The notes: a model not told the origin generated them from the letters alone. DNA of 64,000 nt from Flavobacteriaceae bacterium LSUCC0859 (GCA_022239325.1 JAKOGP010000001.1:518870-582869); one strand, 5' to 3'; counted from the stretch's first letter, positions 45,341 to 53,278 are shown. Numbers and translations are program-made.

Positions 45341-47347
45341 TTATGAAATTTGTTTTTTAATGCTAAAGTAAAATGTGGTTCCCTTGTCGGGTTCACTCTC
45401 TAGAGAAATACTCCCTTTGTGGTTTTGCACTACCTTCTTTACAATGGAGAGACCTATACCTGTAGAGGATGGATTGTCTCCCAAAGACTGAAAAACGTCA
45501 AATATTTTCTGATGGTATTCTTTTTTAATCCCTTTACCATTATCTGTAACAGAAAAATTCCAAAATTCTGCACTGTCCTCAAAGCCAATTTCTATAGTCC
45601 CAGCCGCTTTGTCATTATAAGTAATGGCATTGTTCAATAGGTTTTGAAATAGCTGCTGTATTTGAGTCCGATCTGCTTTAATTTTCGGTAGCTCGCTGTC
45701 CAAATGCAATGAGATGTGTTGTGGCCAATAAATAGAACTTTTTATCTCTTCTATAAGGGGGGCAATATCAAAGACACTAAAGACATTTTTGTGTGAGCCT
45801 ACACTAGAATATTTTAAAATCCCCGTAATGAGCTTATCCATGACCGTAATTTTATCCTGCATGAGCGCTAATTGTGTGAGCCCTTCTGGCCCTAATTTGT
45901 CTTTGTAATCCTCTTCCAACCAGGAAGCCAAAGCACTTATGCTTCTCAGTGGAGACTTTAGGTCATGAGACACCACATGAGCATACTCTTGCAAACCAAT
46001 ATTACTTTGCTCTAGCTCTTGTAACAAAACTTCCTTTTGCAAAGCCAATTCATGCTGCTTGGTAATATCTAAATGAATGCCAATAGACCCTATTACTTGA
46101 CCCTTCTGGTCATATCTTGGGGCACCACTAATAAGCCATCGATCTTTTGCTCCTTGTTTGGTGGTCACGTTAACCTCATAGGTGTCTGAAATTCCCTGCA
46201 GTCTTTTTACTTGGTGTTTTTCCACAATAGTAGGGTCGGAGACTTTTAAAAGTTGGGCTAATTTTTTACCCAAAAGTTCCTCTTCTGAGTACCCACTAAG
46301 GGCACAAAAACTTTTATTGACCAATTGTACTCGGTCTTCATTATCTACCTCTACCAATCCTAAGTTCATATTGGCGATAATGCTTGAATACTTTTCTTTT
46401 TGTGCTTTAAGACTGTCTTTATATTTCTTTCTAATGGTAATATCTGAGTACACCCATAAATGACCCTTATAGGCCTCTCCGCTAAAAATAGGAATAAAAT
46501 CTCTTTGCAAAACCGTGCCTGAAACAGTTAATAGCTCGTCTCCGATGACTGTTTTTTTATCCCTGAGTATCTGTTCAATTCTCTTGACAAATCCCTCAGG
46601 ATCTTTAAAAAACATCTTAGACTGTTCTGCAGCTCCTGAACAATCTATTCCCACCATTTCCTGTGGGGTCCCAGGCATGCCAAACATTTCACAAAAAATT
46701 GGATTTGTGAGTGCTATTTTCCTGTTTTCATCCTCTAATAGCACCCCAAATTGCAGGTTTGAAATAACCGTTGCCAATCTGTTTTGAGAGTCTTCCAAAG
46801 CAATTTTTTGTTGGTCTAACAAGCGAGCCACCTCCTCTTCCATGGAAATATCTCTCAATACCCCTTGTGCCGCGATAGGCTCTCCATGAACATTATAAAC
46901 TATATTAGCGTTCACTTGTACAAAACATTCTTCTCCAGTCTTAAGTTTTATTTTTGTCTTGAAGTTTTTTATAATTCCTATCTCTTGTAACAGTTGGAAA
47001 GACTGCAGGGCCTCCATGAGATAGTCTTGGTGCACCAATTGGGCGGCATAGAAGTCTTCCCGATCTATGTCATACTGCAAAAATTCCTTGGCAGCAGAAT
47101 TCATTTTAACCACCTTACCCTCTAGGTTAATGACCAAATAAGGGTCTGGTATATTAAAAAACACCCCTTCCAATTCTGAGGTTTTCTCTTGGAGTAAATG
47201 GTTTAACCGGTTGTTGTCTTCGCGCAAATAATGCTGCACATCATAGAGCTCTTTTGATTTTTGCTCTAAAATTTTTTCGGCCTGTTTTCTGGCTTGAACC
47301 TGTCTTTCAAGCGCTCTTTTAAGTATTTCTATCTCAGAATTAGGCAT
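45341..47347 (-). CDS. Multi-PAS histidine kinase partnered with H-NOX
   Basis: 668 residues, no TM helix or signal peptide, so cytoplasmic. A coiled coil (about 3-60) is followed by three PAS/PAC modules (about 62-170, 185-305 and 318-432). The HisKA dimerisation domain has EYAHVVSHDLKSPLRSI with phospho-acceptor His461, and the HATPase domain (about 540-668) has NNAITYND (N box), VTDNGKGI (G1) and STGIGLSIVKKV (G2). The ATG lies inside the H-NOX gene: the overlap is ATGCCTAA, 8 bp, which indicates tight coupling and direct partnership. Control of the kinase by H-NOX is inferred from known H-NOX/kinase pairs (e.g. Shewanella, Vibrio). Confidence 0.93.
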   Translation of the reverse strand: MPNSEIEILKRALERQVQARKQAEKILEQKSKELYDVQHYLREDNNRLNHLLQEKTSELEGVFFNIPDPYLVINLEGKVVKMNSAAKEFLQYDIDREDFYAAQLVHQDYLMEALQSFQLLQEIGIIKNFKTKIKLKTGEECFVQVNANIVYNVHGEPIAAQGVLRDISMEEEVARLLDQQKIALEDSQNRLATVISNLQFGVLLEDENRKIALTNPIFCEMFGMPGTPQEMVGIDCSGAAEQSKMFFKDPEGFVKRIEQILRDKKTVIGDELLTVSGTVLQRDFIPIFSGEAYKGHLWVYSDITIRKKYKDSLKAQKEKYSSIIANMNLGLVEVDNEDRVQLVNKSFCALSGYSEEELLGKKLAQLLKVSDPTIVEKHQVKRLQGISDTYEVNVTTKQGAKDRWLISGAPRYDQKGQVIGSIGIHLDITKQHELALQKEVLLQELEQSNIGLQEYAHVVSHDLKSPLRSISALASWLEEDYKDKLGPEGLTQLALMQDKITVMDKLITGILKYSSVGSHKNVFSVFDIAPLIEEIKSSIYWPQHISLHLDSELPKIKADRTQIQQLFQNLLNNAITYNDKAAGTIEIGFEDSAEFWNFSVTDNGKGIKKEYHQKIFDVFQSLGDNPSSTGIGLSIVKKVVQNHKGSISLESEPDKGTTFYFSIKKQIS

Positions 47348-47882
47348 GGGAAACTACCGTAAATTTAACCTCACTTCCGTCTTCTTTTAATATCTCAAAC
47401 TGCACATTCACCTCTTCCTTATAATGTTCAAAAGCACTCACAATAAGACCGTGCGCCAAACTGTATAAACCCCTTGCAGACTTGTAAACCATAACAAGTT
47501 TAAATTCTGATTTTTCTAAAATTAAGAAGGAAGGTAGTGCTGCATCTGGATACAGCTTTTTAACATGAACGTGAATGTGATCTTCTATGGCTGCAATTAA
47601 AGGCATTGGTTTTTTATAGCTGCGTATAATTTCTGGATGAGCTATTCTTAGGCTATTAAATAAATACAATCCAAACACATACAATAGTTCTTGAATGTCT
47701 TTAGAAACCACCTCTCCCAATGCTACCAATAAGGAAAGTATTTCGTTAAATTCGTAAGTACCCACAGAAGTATATACCCCATCGGAAACTCCCTCAGACT
47801 TCTGAATAATCTCGTCTACTACCGCTAAGCCATAATAGTCCTCAACCATGTCTAAAAACTCGGTAAAAATAATGCCCTTCAT
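47340..47882 (-). CDS. H-NOX (heme NO-binding) sensor protein
   Basis: 180 residues, a stand-alone H-NOX domain. It begins MKGIIFTEFLDMVEDYYG and has YTSVGTYEF, the heme segment IEDHIHVHVKKLYPDAALPSF and YKSARGL. By alignment with soluble guanylate cyclase beta-1, His104 is the proximal heme ligand, Pro117 the heme-distorting proline and Tyr133/Ser135/Arg137 the propionate-binding YxSxR. The position of the O2-stabilising distal Tyr of Thermoanaerobacter H-NOX falls on Leu142, so it is predicted to bind NO rather than O2 (inference). It is directly upstream of and overlapping the kinase gene, with its own promoter at 47901-47930. Confidence 0.94.
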   Translation of the reverse strand: MKGIIFTEFLDMVEDYYGLAVVDEIIQKSEGVSDGVYTSVGTYEFNEILSLLVALGEVVSKDIQELLYVFGLYLFNSLRIAHPEIIRSYKKPMPLIAAIEDHIHVHVKKLYPDAALPSFLILEKSEFKLVMVYKSARGLYSLAHGLIVSAFEHYKEEVNVQFEILKEDGSEVKFTVVSHA

Positions 47883-47900
47883 ACTATAAGATTTGGACTT

Positions 47901-47930
47901 CTAAAATAGCGCATATGTATTCAAAGCCAA
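47901..47930 (-). promoter_or_regulatory. Promoter of the H-NOX/kinase operon
   Basis: Minus-strand TTG (47928-47930), a 19-bp spacer and TATTTTAG (47901-47908, one mismatch). The predicted leader is only about 12 nt. No Fnr-like palindrome is present at the position seen in usp, ccoI and ccoS. Confidence 0.55.
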
Positions 47931-47967
47931 TAAAATTGTTGTGAAACGCTTTTATTTGTATGTGAAC

Positions 47968-48369
47968 CTATTTAGGCTTCACTAATTCATTGTGTTTCCA
48001 ATAGGCCAAAATGACTTCTATTTTAGTAATGTAATCCTCGTACTTTAAAGGCTTAAGTAGGTACCCAGCTACGCCAAGCGCATAGGCTTCTTTAAGATCT
48101 TTCTCGTTCACTGATGTGGTAAGCACTACCGTTGGAAGGTATTTCAAACGATCTGAGTTGCGCAAAACTCTTAAAAATTCAAGACCATTCATCTTTGGCA
48201 TATTGAGGTCTAACAAAAGTAAATCTGGTAATTTATGGGCACCCAAATAAGTTAGAGCCTCCTCTCCATTCCCTGCCTCTACCACTTCGTGTTCCTGACC
48301 TAATTTGGCAATACTCCTATTGAGTTTTAAAACCTCAATATGGTCGTCTTCTATCAGTAAAATGGTCAT
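47968..48369 (-). CDS. Receiver-only response regulator (Rcp1-like)
   Basis: 133 residues, single receiver domain with acidic pair EDD at 7-9, Asp54 in LLLLDLNMPKMNGLEFL, TTS switch and YLLKPLKYED. The insertion between the phosphorylation site and beta-4 (RNSDRLKYLPTVV) places it with Rcp1-like regulators rather than with the LytTR-associated receivers downstream. It lies 85 bp upstream of the H-NOX gene, same strand. It could supply the intermediate receiver of the phosphorelay. Confidence 0.92.
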   Translation of the reverse strand: MTILLIEDDHIEVLKLNRSIAKLGQEHEVVEAGNGEEALTYLGAHKLPDLLLLDLNMPKMNGLEFLRVLRNSDRLKYLPTVVLTTSVNEKDLKEAYALGVAGYLLKPLKYEDYITKIEVILAYWKHNELVKPK

Positions 48370-48398
48370 GGCTACGAGATTTTTTTATCTATATTTTT

Positions 48399-48431
48399 TA
48401 AAAATACGGTTTAAAACACCACAAATAACAA
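48399..48431 (-). promoter_or_regulatory. Putative promoter of the receiver gene
   Basis: Minus-strand TTG (48429-48431), a 22-bp spacer and TATTTTTA (48399-48406, one mismatch). The spacer is at the long end of the accepted range. Confidence 0.35.
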
Positions 48432-48448
48432 TGGGGATAAAAAATAGA

Positions 48449-49222
48449 TTATCTGTTTAAAAAATCAGACGAACTGTCTAACATTTTGTATAAGAACACC
48501 GAGCTTGGACTGGCGTCGTTTACAAAAGGAGCCAAACCAAATTGTAAGGCGTAGCGACCGTCCTCAATTTTTGAAGGCACAAAAATAAACTCCGTAATAG
48601 TAGCCTGGGTTCTCAAAACACCTCCTACATCCCAAAAAGCCCTATGCGCCAACAGAGCTCCTCCGTCTTCTTTTTTGTCTATGGAGGGCAGGTCTATCAA
48701 CACATGCTTTACCCCCCATTCTCTAATACATACTGCCGCAGCTTCTGTTAAGTAAGGCGGATTGCTATGACTGTAATTTTGTTGCTTTTTTATCTCTGGA
48801 TTGGGAAGGGTTCGGATAATCAGGGCCTCAGCAGGGGCTTTATCCTTTAGTGCTTTAGATAAAACTTCCTCTGAAATAATCAGATCGTTTCCAACATTTT
48901 GAGGCCCCACACTTACCAGAATCGCCTCAAAAAAAAATTGAGACATGCTTTGCATAATTTTATAATCTCCCTCTATAATATGGCCCACACATTCTGTGTG
49001 GGTCCCATGGGCATGAGGATTAAACATAATGTCATTAAAATTAATGGCGGCTCCCTGTGACACACTTCCAATAAAATTGCCATTTTTATGCGGAATTATA
49101 GACGGCGGCGACAGATACCAAGCACCCAATCGCTGTTCATTTTCTATAGGTAAGTGAATGCCCATTGGGCGGCTTAAATCTATTTTTTTTAGTCCAGAGC
49201 TGGTTTCAATATATGCTTTCAT
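48449..49222 (-). CDS. Cyclase-family (kynurenine formamidase-like) metal hydrolase
   Basis: 257 residues with the cyclase-family metal motif NPHAHGTHTECVGHI (HxGTHxE, about 70-84). The family usually has HxGTHxDxPxH, so here Glu replaces Asp and the following Pro-His pair is CVGHI. Later motifs are LIIRTLPNP and HVLIDLPSIDKKEDGGALLAHRAFW. Members hydrolyse N-formylkynurenine, isatin or related amides; the substrate here is unknown. It lies 4 bp after hemW, so it is probably in the same transcript. Confidence 0.87.
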   Translation of the reverse strand: MKAYIETSSGLKKIDLSRPMGIHLPIENEQRLGAWYLSPPSIIPHKNGNFIGSVSQGAAINFNDIMFNPHAHGTHTECVGHIIEGDYKIMQSMSQFFFEAILVSVGPQNVGNDLIISEEVLSKALKDKAPAEALIIRTLPNPEIKKQQNYSHSNPPYLTEAAAVCIREWGVKHVLIDLPSIDKKEDGGALLAHRAFWDVGGVLRTQATITEFIFVPSKIEDGRYALQFGLAPFVNDASPSSVFLYKMLDSSSDFLNR

Positions 49223-49226
49223 AGGG

Positions 49227-50387
49227 TCAATCTATATAAAATAAGTGCGCCGCCAATCCGTCTGTAAAAAATTGAGCTTGAGGAGCGGCCTTCAGCACCC
49301 CATTTTTATCCAATAGGAGTTGTCCGTTGCGAATTTTTTCTTGTGCTTCTTTTAATAGATACTCGCTAAAAGAGTGGCCAAATAGGGTAGAAATTTGTTC
49401 TGTGGAGATTCCTTTTGAGGTTCTCAGGTTTGTCATCACAAATTCATTATAACGCGCTCCAATACTCAGCGTTTCTCTTGTAGAAGGTAAGTTGTTTTCA
49501 GAAAGACTTTGAATGTATTTTGTGTTATTTGAAATATTCCACGAACGTTCTTTTCCGTTATAAGAATGGGCAGAAGGCCCAATTCCTATATATGACATAC
49601 CCTGCCAGTACCCACTGTTATTAACGGCGGCGTATCCTGGTAGTGAAAAATTGGAAAATTCATAATGGGTATATCCCGCCCTTTTCAAACTGTTTTTTAA
49701 ATAATCGTACTCCTCTGCTGCTTTTTGCTCACTGAGTGGCATAATCTTACCGGAATTTATTTGATGAAAAAGAGCCGTCTTGGGTTCTACGGTAAGTGCG
49801 TAACAAGAGATGTGCTTGGGAGAATAGCTCAGTGCAGTGTCTATATCTGACTGCCAAACTTCAGATACACCCTCCTTTACATCTGGTTGTAGCCCTGAAT
49901 TCTCTGGAATTCCATAAATAAGATCTATAGAATAATTTGAAAAATATTGAGACACCCAATCCATAGATTGTTTGGCCTGTAAATTATTATGCGCTCTATT
50001 CATGAATTTTAATGCCTTAGGGTTAAAAGATTGCACCCCCAAACTAATCCTATTGACAAGGGTTTCGGATAGCTCTTTTACATAGGCTTCAGATAAGTCG
50101 TCTGGATTGGCTTCCAGTGTAATTTCTGCCTTTGGAGACAGCTCATAATAAAGAGACACTTTTTCAAGTAGGCTATTAATGTCCCTATGAGATAACAAAG
50201 AAGGCGTACCCCCACCCAAATACACAGAACCAACAACAAGCCCTTTAAACTCAGATTTTCTAAGGAGCAATTCTTTCTCTAAAGCCTCCAATAACTGTTT
50301 TTTCATTTTTAAAGAGGTAGAAAAATGAAAGTCACAATAATGACAGGCCTGCTTACAAAATGGGATATGAATATATATTCCGCTCAT
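49227..50387 (-). CDS. hemW: HemW-type radical SAM protein (heme chaperone)
   Basis: 386 residues. It starts GIYIHIPFCKQACHYCDFHF: the radical-SAM cluster motif CxxxCxYC plus the following Phe-His of HemW; true HemN has CxxxCxYCxC. It also has GGGTPSLLS, ITLEANPDDLSE, RISLGVQSFNPKALKFMNRAHN, IDLIYGIPEN and YIGIGPSAHSYNG. HemW inserts or transfers heme rather than oxidising coproporphyrinogen. It lies 7 bp after ruvC, within 2 kb of the heme-dependent H-NOX gene and near the cbb3 oxidase cluster. Confidence 0.94.
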   Translation of the reverse strand: MSGIYIHIPFCKQACHYCDFHFSTSLKMKKQLLEALEKELLLRKSEFKGLVVGSVYLGGGTPSLLSHRDINSLLEKVSLYYELSPKAEITLEANPDDLSEAYVKELSETLVNRISLGVQSFNPKALKFMNRAHNNLQAKQSMDWVSQYFSNYSIDLIYGIPENSGLQPDVKEGVSEVWQSDIDTALSYSPKHISCYALTVEPKTALFHQINSGKIMPLSEQKAAEEYDYLKNSLKRAGYTHYEFSNFSLPGYAAVNNSGYWQGMSYIGIGPSAHSYNGKERSWNISNNTKYIQSLSENNLPSTRETLSIGARYNEFVMTNLRTSKGISTEQISTLFGHSFSEYLLKEAQEKIRNGQLLLDKNGVLKAAPQAQFFTDGLAAHLFYID

Positions 50388-50394
50388 TTACATG

Positions 50395-50949
50395 CTATTT
50401 TTTTATGCGCTTTTCATTCTGACTGACAAAAGCACCCCAACCAGAATATGATTTTTCTCCCACCACTTGAGCAGAATTGTAAAAATGACAGACTGCGGCA
50501 GCCAAGCCATCTGTACTGTCTAAATTTTTTGGAAGAGTTTTTAGTTGCAACAAGCTTTGAAGCATTTTAGCTACCTGTTCTTTAGAAGCGTTTCCATTAC
50601 CTGTGATGGCCATTTTTATCTTCTTTGGCAAGTATTCCGTAATAGGCACTTCTCTAGATAAAGCAGCAGCCATAGCCACCCCTTGAGCCCTCCCCAACTT
50701 TAACATAGACTGTACATTTTTTCCAAAGAAAGGGGCCTCAATAGCCACCTCGTCTGGGTGGTAGGTATCTATAAGCTCCACGGTTCTTTCAAATATTAAT
50801 TTTAATTTGGTGTAAGGGTCTGTGTATTTTTGTAGCAGCAATTCATTCATTTGAATAAAGGTCATTTTTGGACCTACTACTTTTATGAGCCCAAACCCCA
50901 TAATAGTAGTCCCTGGATCTATACCGAGTATAATTTTTTCTTTTGCCAA
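50395..50949 (-). CDS. ruvC: Holliday junction resolvase RuvC
   Basis: 184-residue RNase H-fold endonuclease. Catalytic acids: Asp11 in ILGIDPGTTIMGFG, Glu in EVAIEAPFFGKNVQSMLKLGRAQG (about 70) and the Asp pair in NLDSTDGLAAAVCHFY (about 142-145). It cuts Holliday junctions delivered by RuvAB. The start is TTG at 50949, directly after the TAA of the upstream lipoprotein gene, with no ATG nearby in frame; the encoded N-terminus AKEKIILGID is typical for the family. Confidence 0.95.
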   Translation of the reverse strand: MAKEKIILGIDPGTTIMGFGLIKVVGPKMTFIQMNELLLQKYTDPYTKLKLIFERTVELIDTYHPDEVAIEAPFFGKNVQSMLKLGRAQGVAMAAALSREVPITEYLPKKIKMAITGNGNASKEQVAKMLQSLLQLKTLPKNLDSTDGLAAAVCHFYNSAQVVGEKSYSGWGAFVSQNEKRIKK

Positions 50950-51426
50950 TTAATCTAAATGAATTTCTAAGGGGATTAGATATTGAGTAGCCACCGGAAT
51001 TCCTTGTTTCAAGGCGGGACTAATAGACTCTAATTGCTGCATGGCTTTAGACAGTTCTGCAAAAAAAAGCGCCTCAGTAGCCGTTTCAGAACGGTTGTTA
51101 TTTTTATCTGAAAGGAGACATTGCCCCTGAGCATCTACAATAATCGACAAGGTATAGCTACCAGAAATTACCAGGCTGTCTACCCTTCCTAATTGCTCAA
51201 TAAGCTGGCCTAATTCCTGAGTCAAGACTTGCTCAAAACACTGCTTCTGATTTTGCTTAGAAGCGGTCTCGTCACAGTTTTTAAAAAGTGGAAACTGGTC
51301 TACAGTTTCCCAATCCATAGCCTGTAGTTCCCTATTTACATATTGGCTGCGCAAGGTTTCTTTAGGAACAAACCAGTCACAAGCACCCATTAAAAGGGCT
51401 AGGAATATATAAGGCCATTTTCGCAT
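50950..51426 (-). CDS. Small lipoprotein with a TonB-C-like end
   Basis: 158 residues. The signal peptide with lipobox LMGAC (Cys16) predicts a lipoprotein. The body is helical and polar. The C-terminal third (SGSYTLSIIVDAQGQC, then ALKQGIPVATQYLIPLEIHLD) resembles the TonB C-terminal domain found in many short Bacteroidota proteins, but the TonB membrane helix and Pro-rich spacer are missing. It lies immediately upstream of ruvC (0 bp gap). The function is unknown. Confidence 0.78.
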   Translation of the reverse strand: MRKWPYIFLALLMGACDWFVPKETLRSQYVNRELQAMDWETVDQFPLFKNCDETASKQNQKQCFEQVLTQELGQLIEQLGRVDSLVISGSYTLSIIVDAQGQCLLSDKNNNRSETATEALFFAELSKAMQQLESISPALKQGIPVATQYLIPLEIHLD

Positions 51427-51513
51427 GAGTTCAAAGGTAGGGGAAAAAACTCATTTTCTTTCGGTGTATAAATTAAGACAACTATTGTAACTTTAAACAA
51501 AATTAGCTAACCC

Positions 51514-52023
51514 ATGGACCTCCTACTTATTTTACTTGCAATGCTGTGTCTAATCCTGGGTGTCATTGGTAGTTTTGTTCCGGTGCTTCCGGGGCCACCA
51601 CTGAGTTGGATTGGACTGCTTCTTTTACAATGCACCTCTGCTGCTCCATTTAATTATTGGTTTTTAGGAAGTACCGCCCTCATTGCTCTAGGGGCCACGG
51701 CACTAGACTATTACCTTCCGGCATTGGGCACCAAAAAATATGGAGGCTCCAAAAAAGGGGTTTGGGGCGCTATTCTAGGGTTGCTCTTTGCCTTATTTTT
51801 CCCCATTCTTGGACCTTTTGGGTTCTTAATATGGCCTTTTGTTGGCGCCTTTGCAGGAGAAATGAGTCATCAGAAAAACCAATCCCAAGCCTTTAGAGCT
51901 GCATTGGGCTCATTTATGGGCTTTCTAGCAGGCACCCTTTTAAAACTCCTTATTAGTTTGGCTTATTCGGGACTTTTTGCACAACAGCTTTGGAGGTATA
52001 GAGATGTAATTTTTAGCCTCTAA
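51514..52023 (+). CDS. DUF456 membrane protein
   Basis: 169 residues with four or five TM helices and the DUF456 pattern: an N-terminal LCLILGVIGSFVPVLPGPPLSWIGLLLL (residues 12-39), a glycine-rich loop KKYGGSKKGVWGAILGLL, then FGFLIWPFVGAFAGEM. Small-residue-rich helices resemble Gly-zipper proteins. The function is unknown. It is monocistronic, divergent from the lipoprotein-ruvC-hemW group. Confidence 0.87.
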   Translation: MDLLLILLAMLCLILGVIGSFVPVLPGPPLSWIGLLLLQCTSAAPFNYWFLGSTALIALGATALDYYLPALGTKKYGGSKKGVWGAILGLLFALFFPILGPFGFLIWPFVGAFAGEMSHQKNQSQAFRAALGSFMGFLAGTLLKLLISLAYSGLFAQQLWRYRDVIFSL

Positions 52024-52101
52024 TACAGCAGCGGCAAATTCGAAGCAGTTAACGAATGTTTTTTTGGACCTTAAAACACTCAAACCAGAACCTTATTGTA
52101 T

Positions 52102-52194
52102 AAAAAAAGCCTTCCAATTGGAAAGCCTTTCATTGGTTGGACAGCCTCGCTGTCACAACACGGCCTTAACACAGGGTTAAGACACAACACAACA
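52102..52194 (-). ncRNA. Candidate small RNA (or structured 3' UTR of usp), three hairpins
   Basis: In minus-strand order: hairpin CTTAAC/GTTAAG (52165-52181), hairpin GACAGC/GCTGTC with a 3-nt loop (52140-52154), then a terminator stem (52102-52130) whose ten pairs include two G-U and which ends in T7. A promoter-like CTG-N19-TATATTTG lies directly upstream (52198-52227). There is no open frame of any length. It could be an independent RNA of about 93 nt or the processed 3' end of the usp mRNA, whose stop is at 52259. The rest of the gap (52024-52101) shows nothing. Confidence 0.55.
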
Positions 52195-52197
52195 GGG

Positions 52198-52227
52198 CAA
52201 ATATAAGAAAGCTTTTCATAAAAACAG
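52198..52227 (-). promoter_or_regulatory. Promoter-like element of the candidate small RNA
   Basis: Minus-strand CTG (52225-52227, one mismatch to TTG), a 19-bp spacer and an exact TATATTTG (52198-52205). The 19-bp spacer equals that of the tRNA-Gln, rimP and rplM promoters. Confidence 0.5.
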
Positions 52228-52258
52228 CCCTAGCAATCTATTTTAATCCCTAAAAAGT

Positions 52259-53215
52259 CTACGAGTGCCTAATGGTGTTTGGTAGTTGGCTTTCTTTTTT
52301 AGGGGATTTAAAATCTTTGCGTTGCTTGCCGTAACTGTTATGAGTCATGGATAATTCCGGTAAAACAACCAAGGGACTGCTGCTTATTCTGAGTAGCTTT
52401 TTAGCAATAGCTTCCTTGGAAAGCCCCTCTATAAAGGAGTGGTGATAGTTTAAAAAAGCCATGAGATGTATGCCGTTTTCTTCTATGAATGTACCCAAAC
52501 TCCGAGCGATATTATGAATACCTAGTATCCTGTGCTCCTCAAAAGACAGCTCTGCCAGGTAATTGTGTAACATTCGAATATTAAATTGCTGTGCCGCTGA
52601 GGGTAATTTAGAATCGTCTTTCACCTGAACAATTTGAATACTGGCTTTAAAGTCTTTGGCCAAACCAATGAGTGGGGCTAATTCTGCGGCAGCGAAAAAC
52701 CTGCTAAAATCAGTCGCAAATGCAAAGGATGTGGGCCGCTCAAAGACCACCTTCTCTGGAACCGCAAGAATGGGTATTTGTACCCCAGCTTTTATGAGTT
52801 TTAGTGTTTGGGATCCCATGAAAACCGAGGCTAAACCACTATGCCCTTTACTGCCCATAACAAGAAGGTCATATTTTTTCTCACTCACAGCCTCTATGGT
52901 CGCAGGTACTATTAAATTAAATGAATGCGCTGCACTAAAGCTGTGAGAGACGGAAGCACCCTTAGATTTCGCACATGAAAGTTGTGCGCTAAGCCCCTTT
53001 TTTGCAGCCACCAAGGCCAGGTCTTCCAAAGCGTCTGAGGCTATACTCGATGCCATAAAACGGCTTTGAATAATAGCAGGTGTATAGAGGTGTAGCAGGT
53101 GAAAATGGGTAGGAACCTCTTTAAATATGAACTGAGCATATTCCAAGGCTTTGTATGCCGATGGAGAAAAATCAGTTAAAACTAATATGCTTTTTTTTGA
53201 GATAGATGCTGTCAT
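52259..53215 (-). CDS. Tandem universal stress protein (two Usp domains)
   Basis: 318 residues: two UspA folds (about 7-157 and 162-290). The first contains ILVLTDFSPSAYKALEYAQ and the ATP-loop-like VMGSKGHSGLASVFMGSQTLKLI, close to the GxxGHxGxxxxxxGS(x) motif. The second has FAFATDFSRFFAAAELAPLI and keeps less of the loop (NYHHSFIEGLSKEAIAKKLL). A basic C-terminal tail follows. Usp proteins of this type often belong to low-oxygen regulons. An Fnr-like box and promoter (53235-53278) directly precede it. Confidence 0.92.
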   Translation of the reverse strand: MTASISKKSILVLTDFSPSAYKALEYAQFIFKEVPTHFHLLHLYTPAIIQSRFMASSIASDALEDLALVAAKKGLSAQLSCAKSKGASVSHSFSAAHSFNLIVPATIEAVSEKKYDLLVMGSKGHSGLASVFMGSQTLKLIKAGVQIPILAVPEKVVFERPTSFAFATDFSRFFAAAELAPLIGLAKDFKASIQIVQVKDDSKLPSAAQQFNIRMLHNYLAELSFEEHRILGIHNIARSLGTFIEENGIHLMAFLNYHHSFIEGLSKEAIAKKLLRISSSPLVVLPELSMTHNSYGKQRKDFKSPKKESQLPNTIRHS

Positions 53216-53234
53216 TTGCTGCAGTATGAAAAGA

Positions 53235-53278
53235 CAAAACTAGCAGCGAGCAGGACCCAAAACAATGACAAATATCAG
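53235..53278 (-). promoter_or_regulatory. Fnr-like box and promoter of usp
   Basis: Minus strand: box CTGAT-ATTT-GTCAT (53265-53278), TTG (53263-53265), a 20-bp spacer and TAGTTTTG (53235-53242). The box centre is 33 bp from the -7 centre, which puts the box near -41 from the expected start: class II activator geometry. The TGA of the box is also the stop codon of the fnr-type gene (53275-53277). Confidence 0.7.

Noticed and set aside
47883-47967. Fnr-like box before the H-NOX operon
   Set aside because: At 33 bp from the -7 centre the sequence (47931-47944) has no TGA-N6-TCA core.
49227-50387. Coproporphyrinogen III dehydrogenase HemN
   Set aside because: The cluster motif lacks the fourth Cys of HemN and continues DFHF as in HemW.
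52102-52194. 6S RNA or tmRNA
   Set aside because: Too short, no long central bubble, no tRNA-like end and no tag frame.
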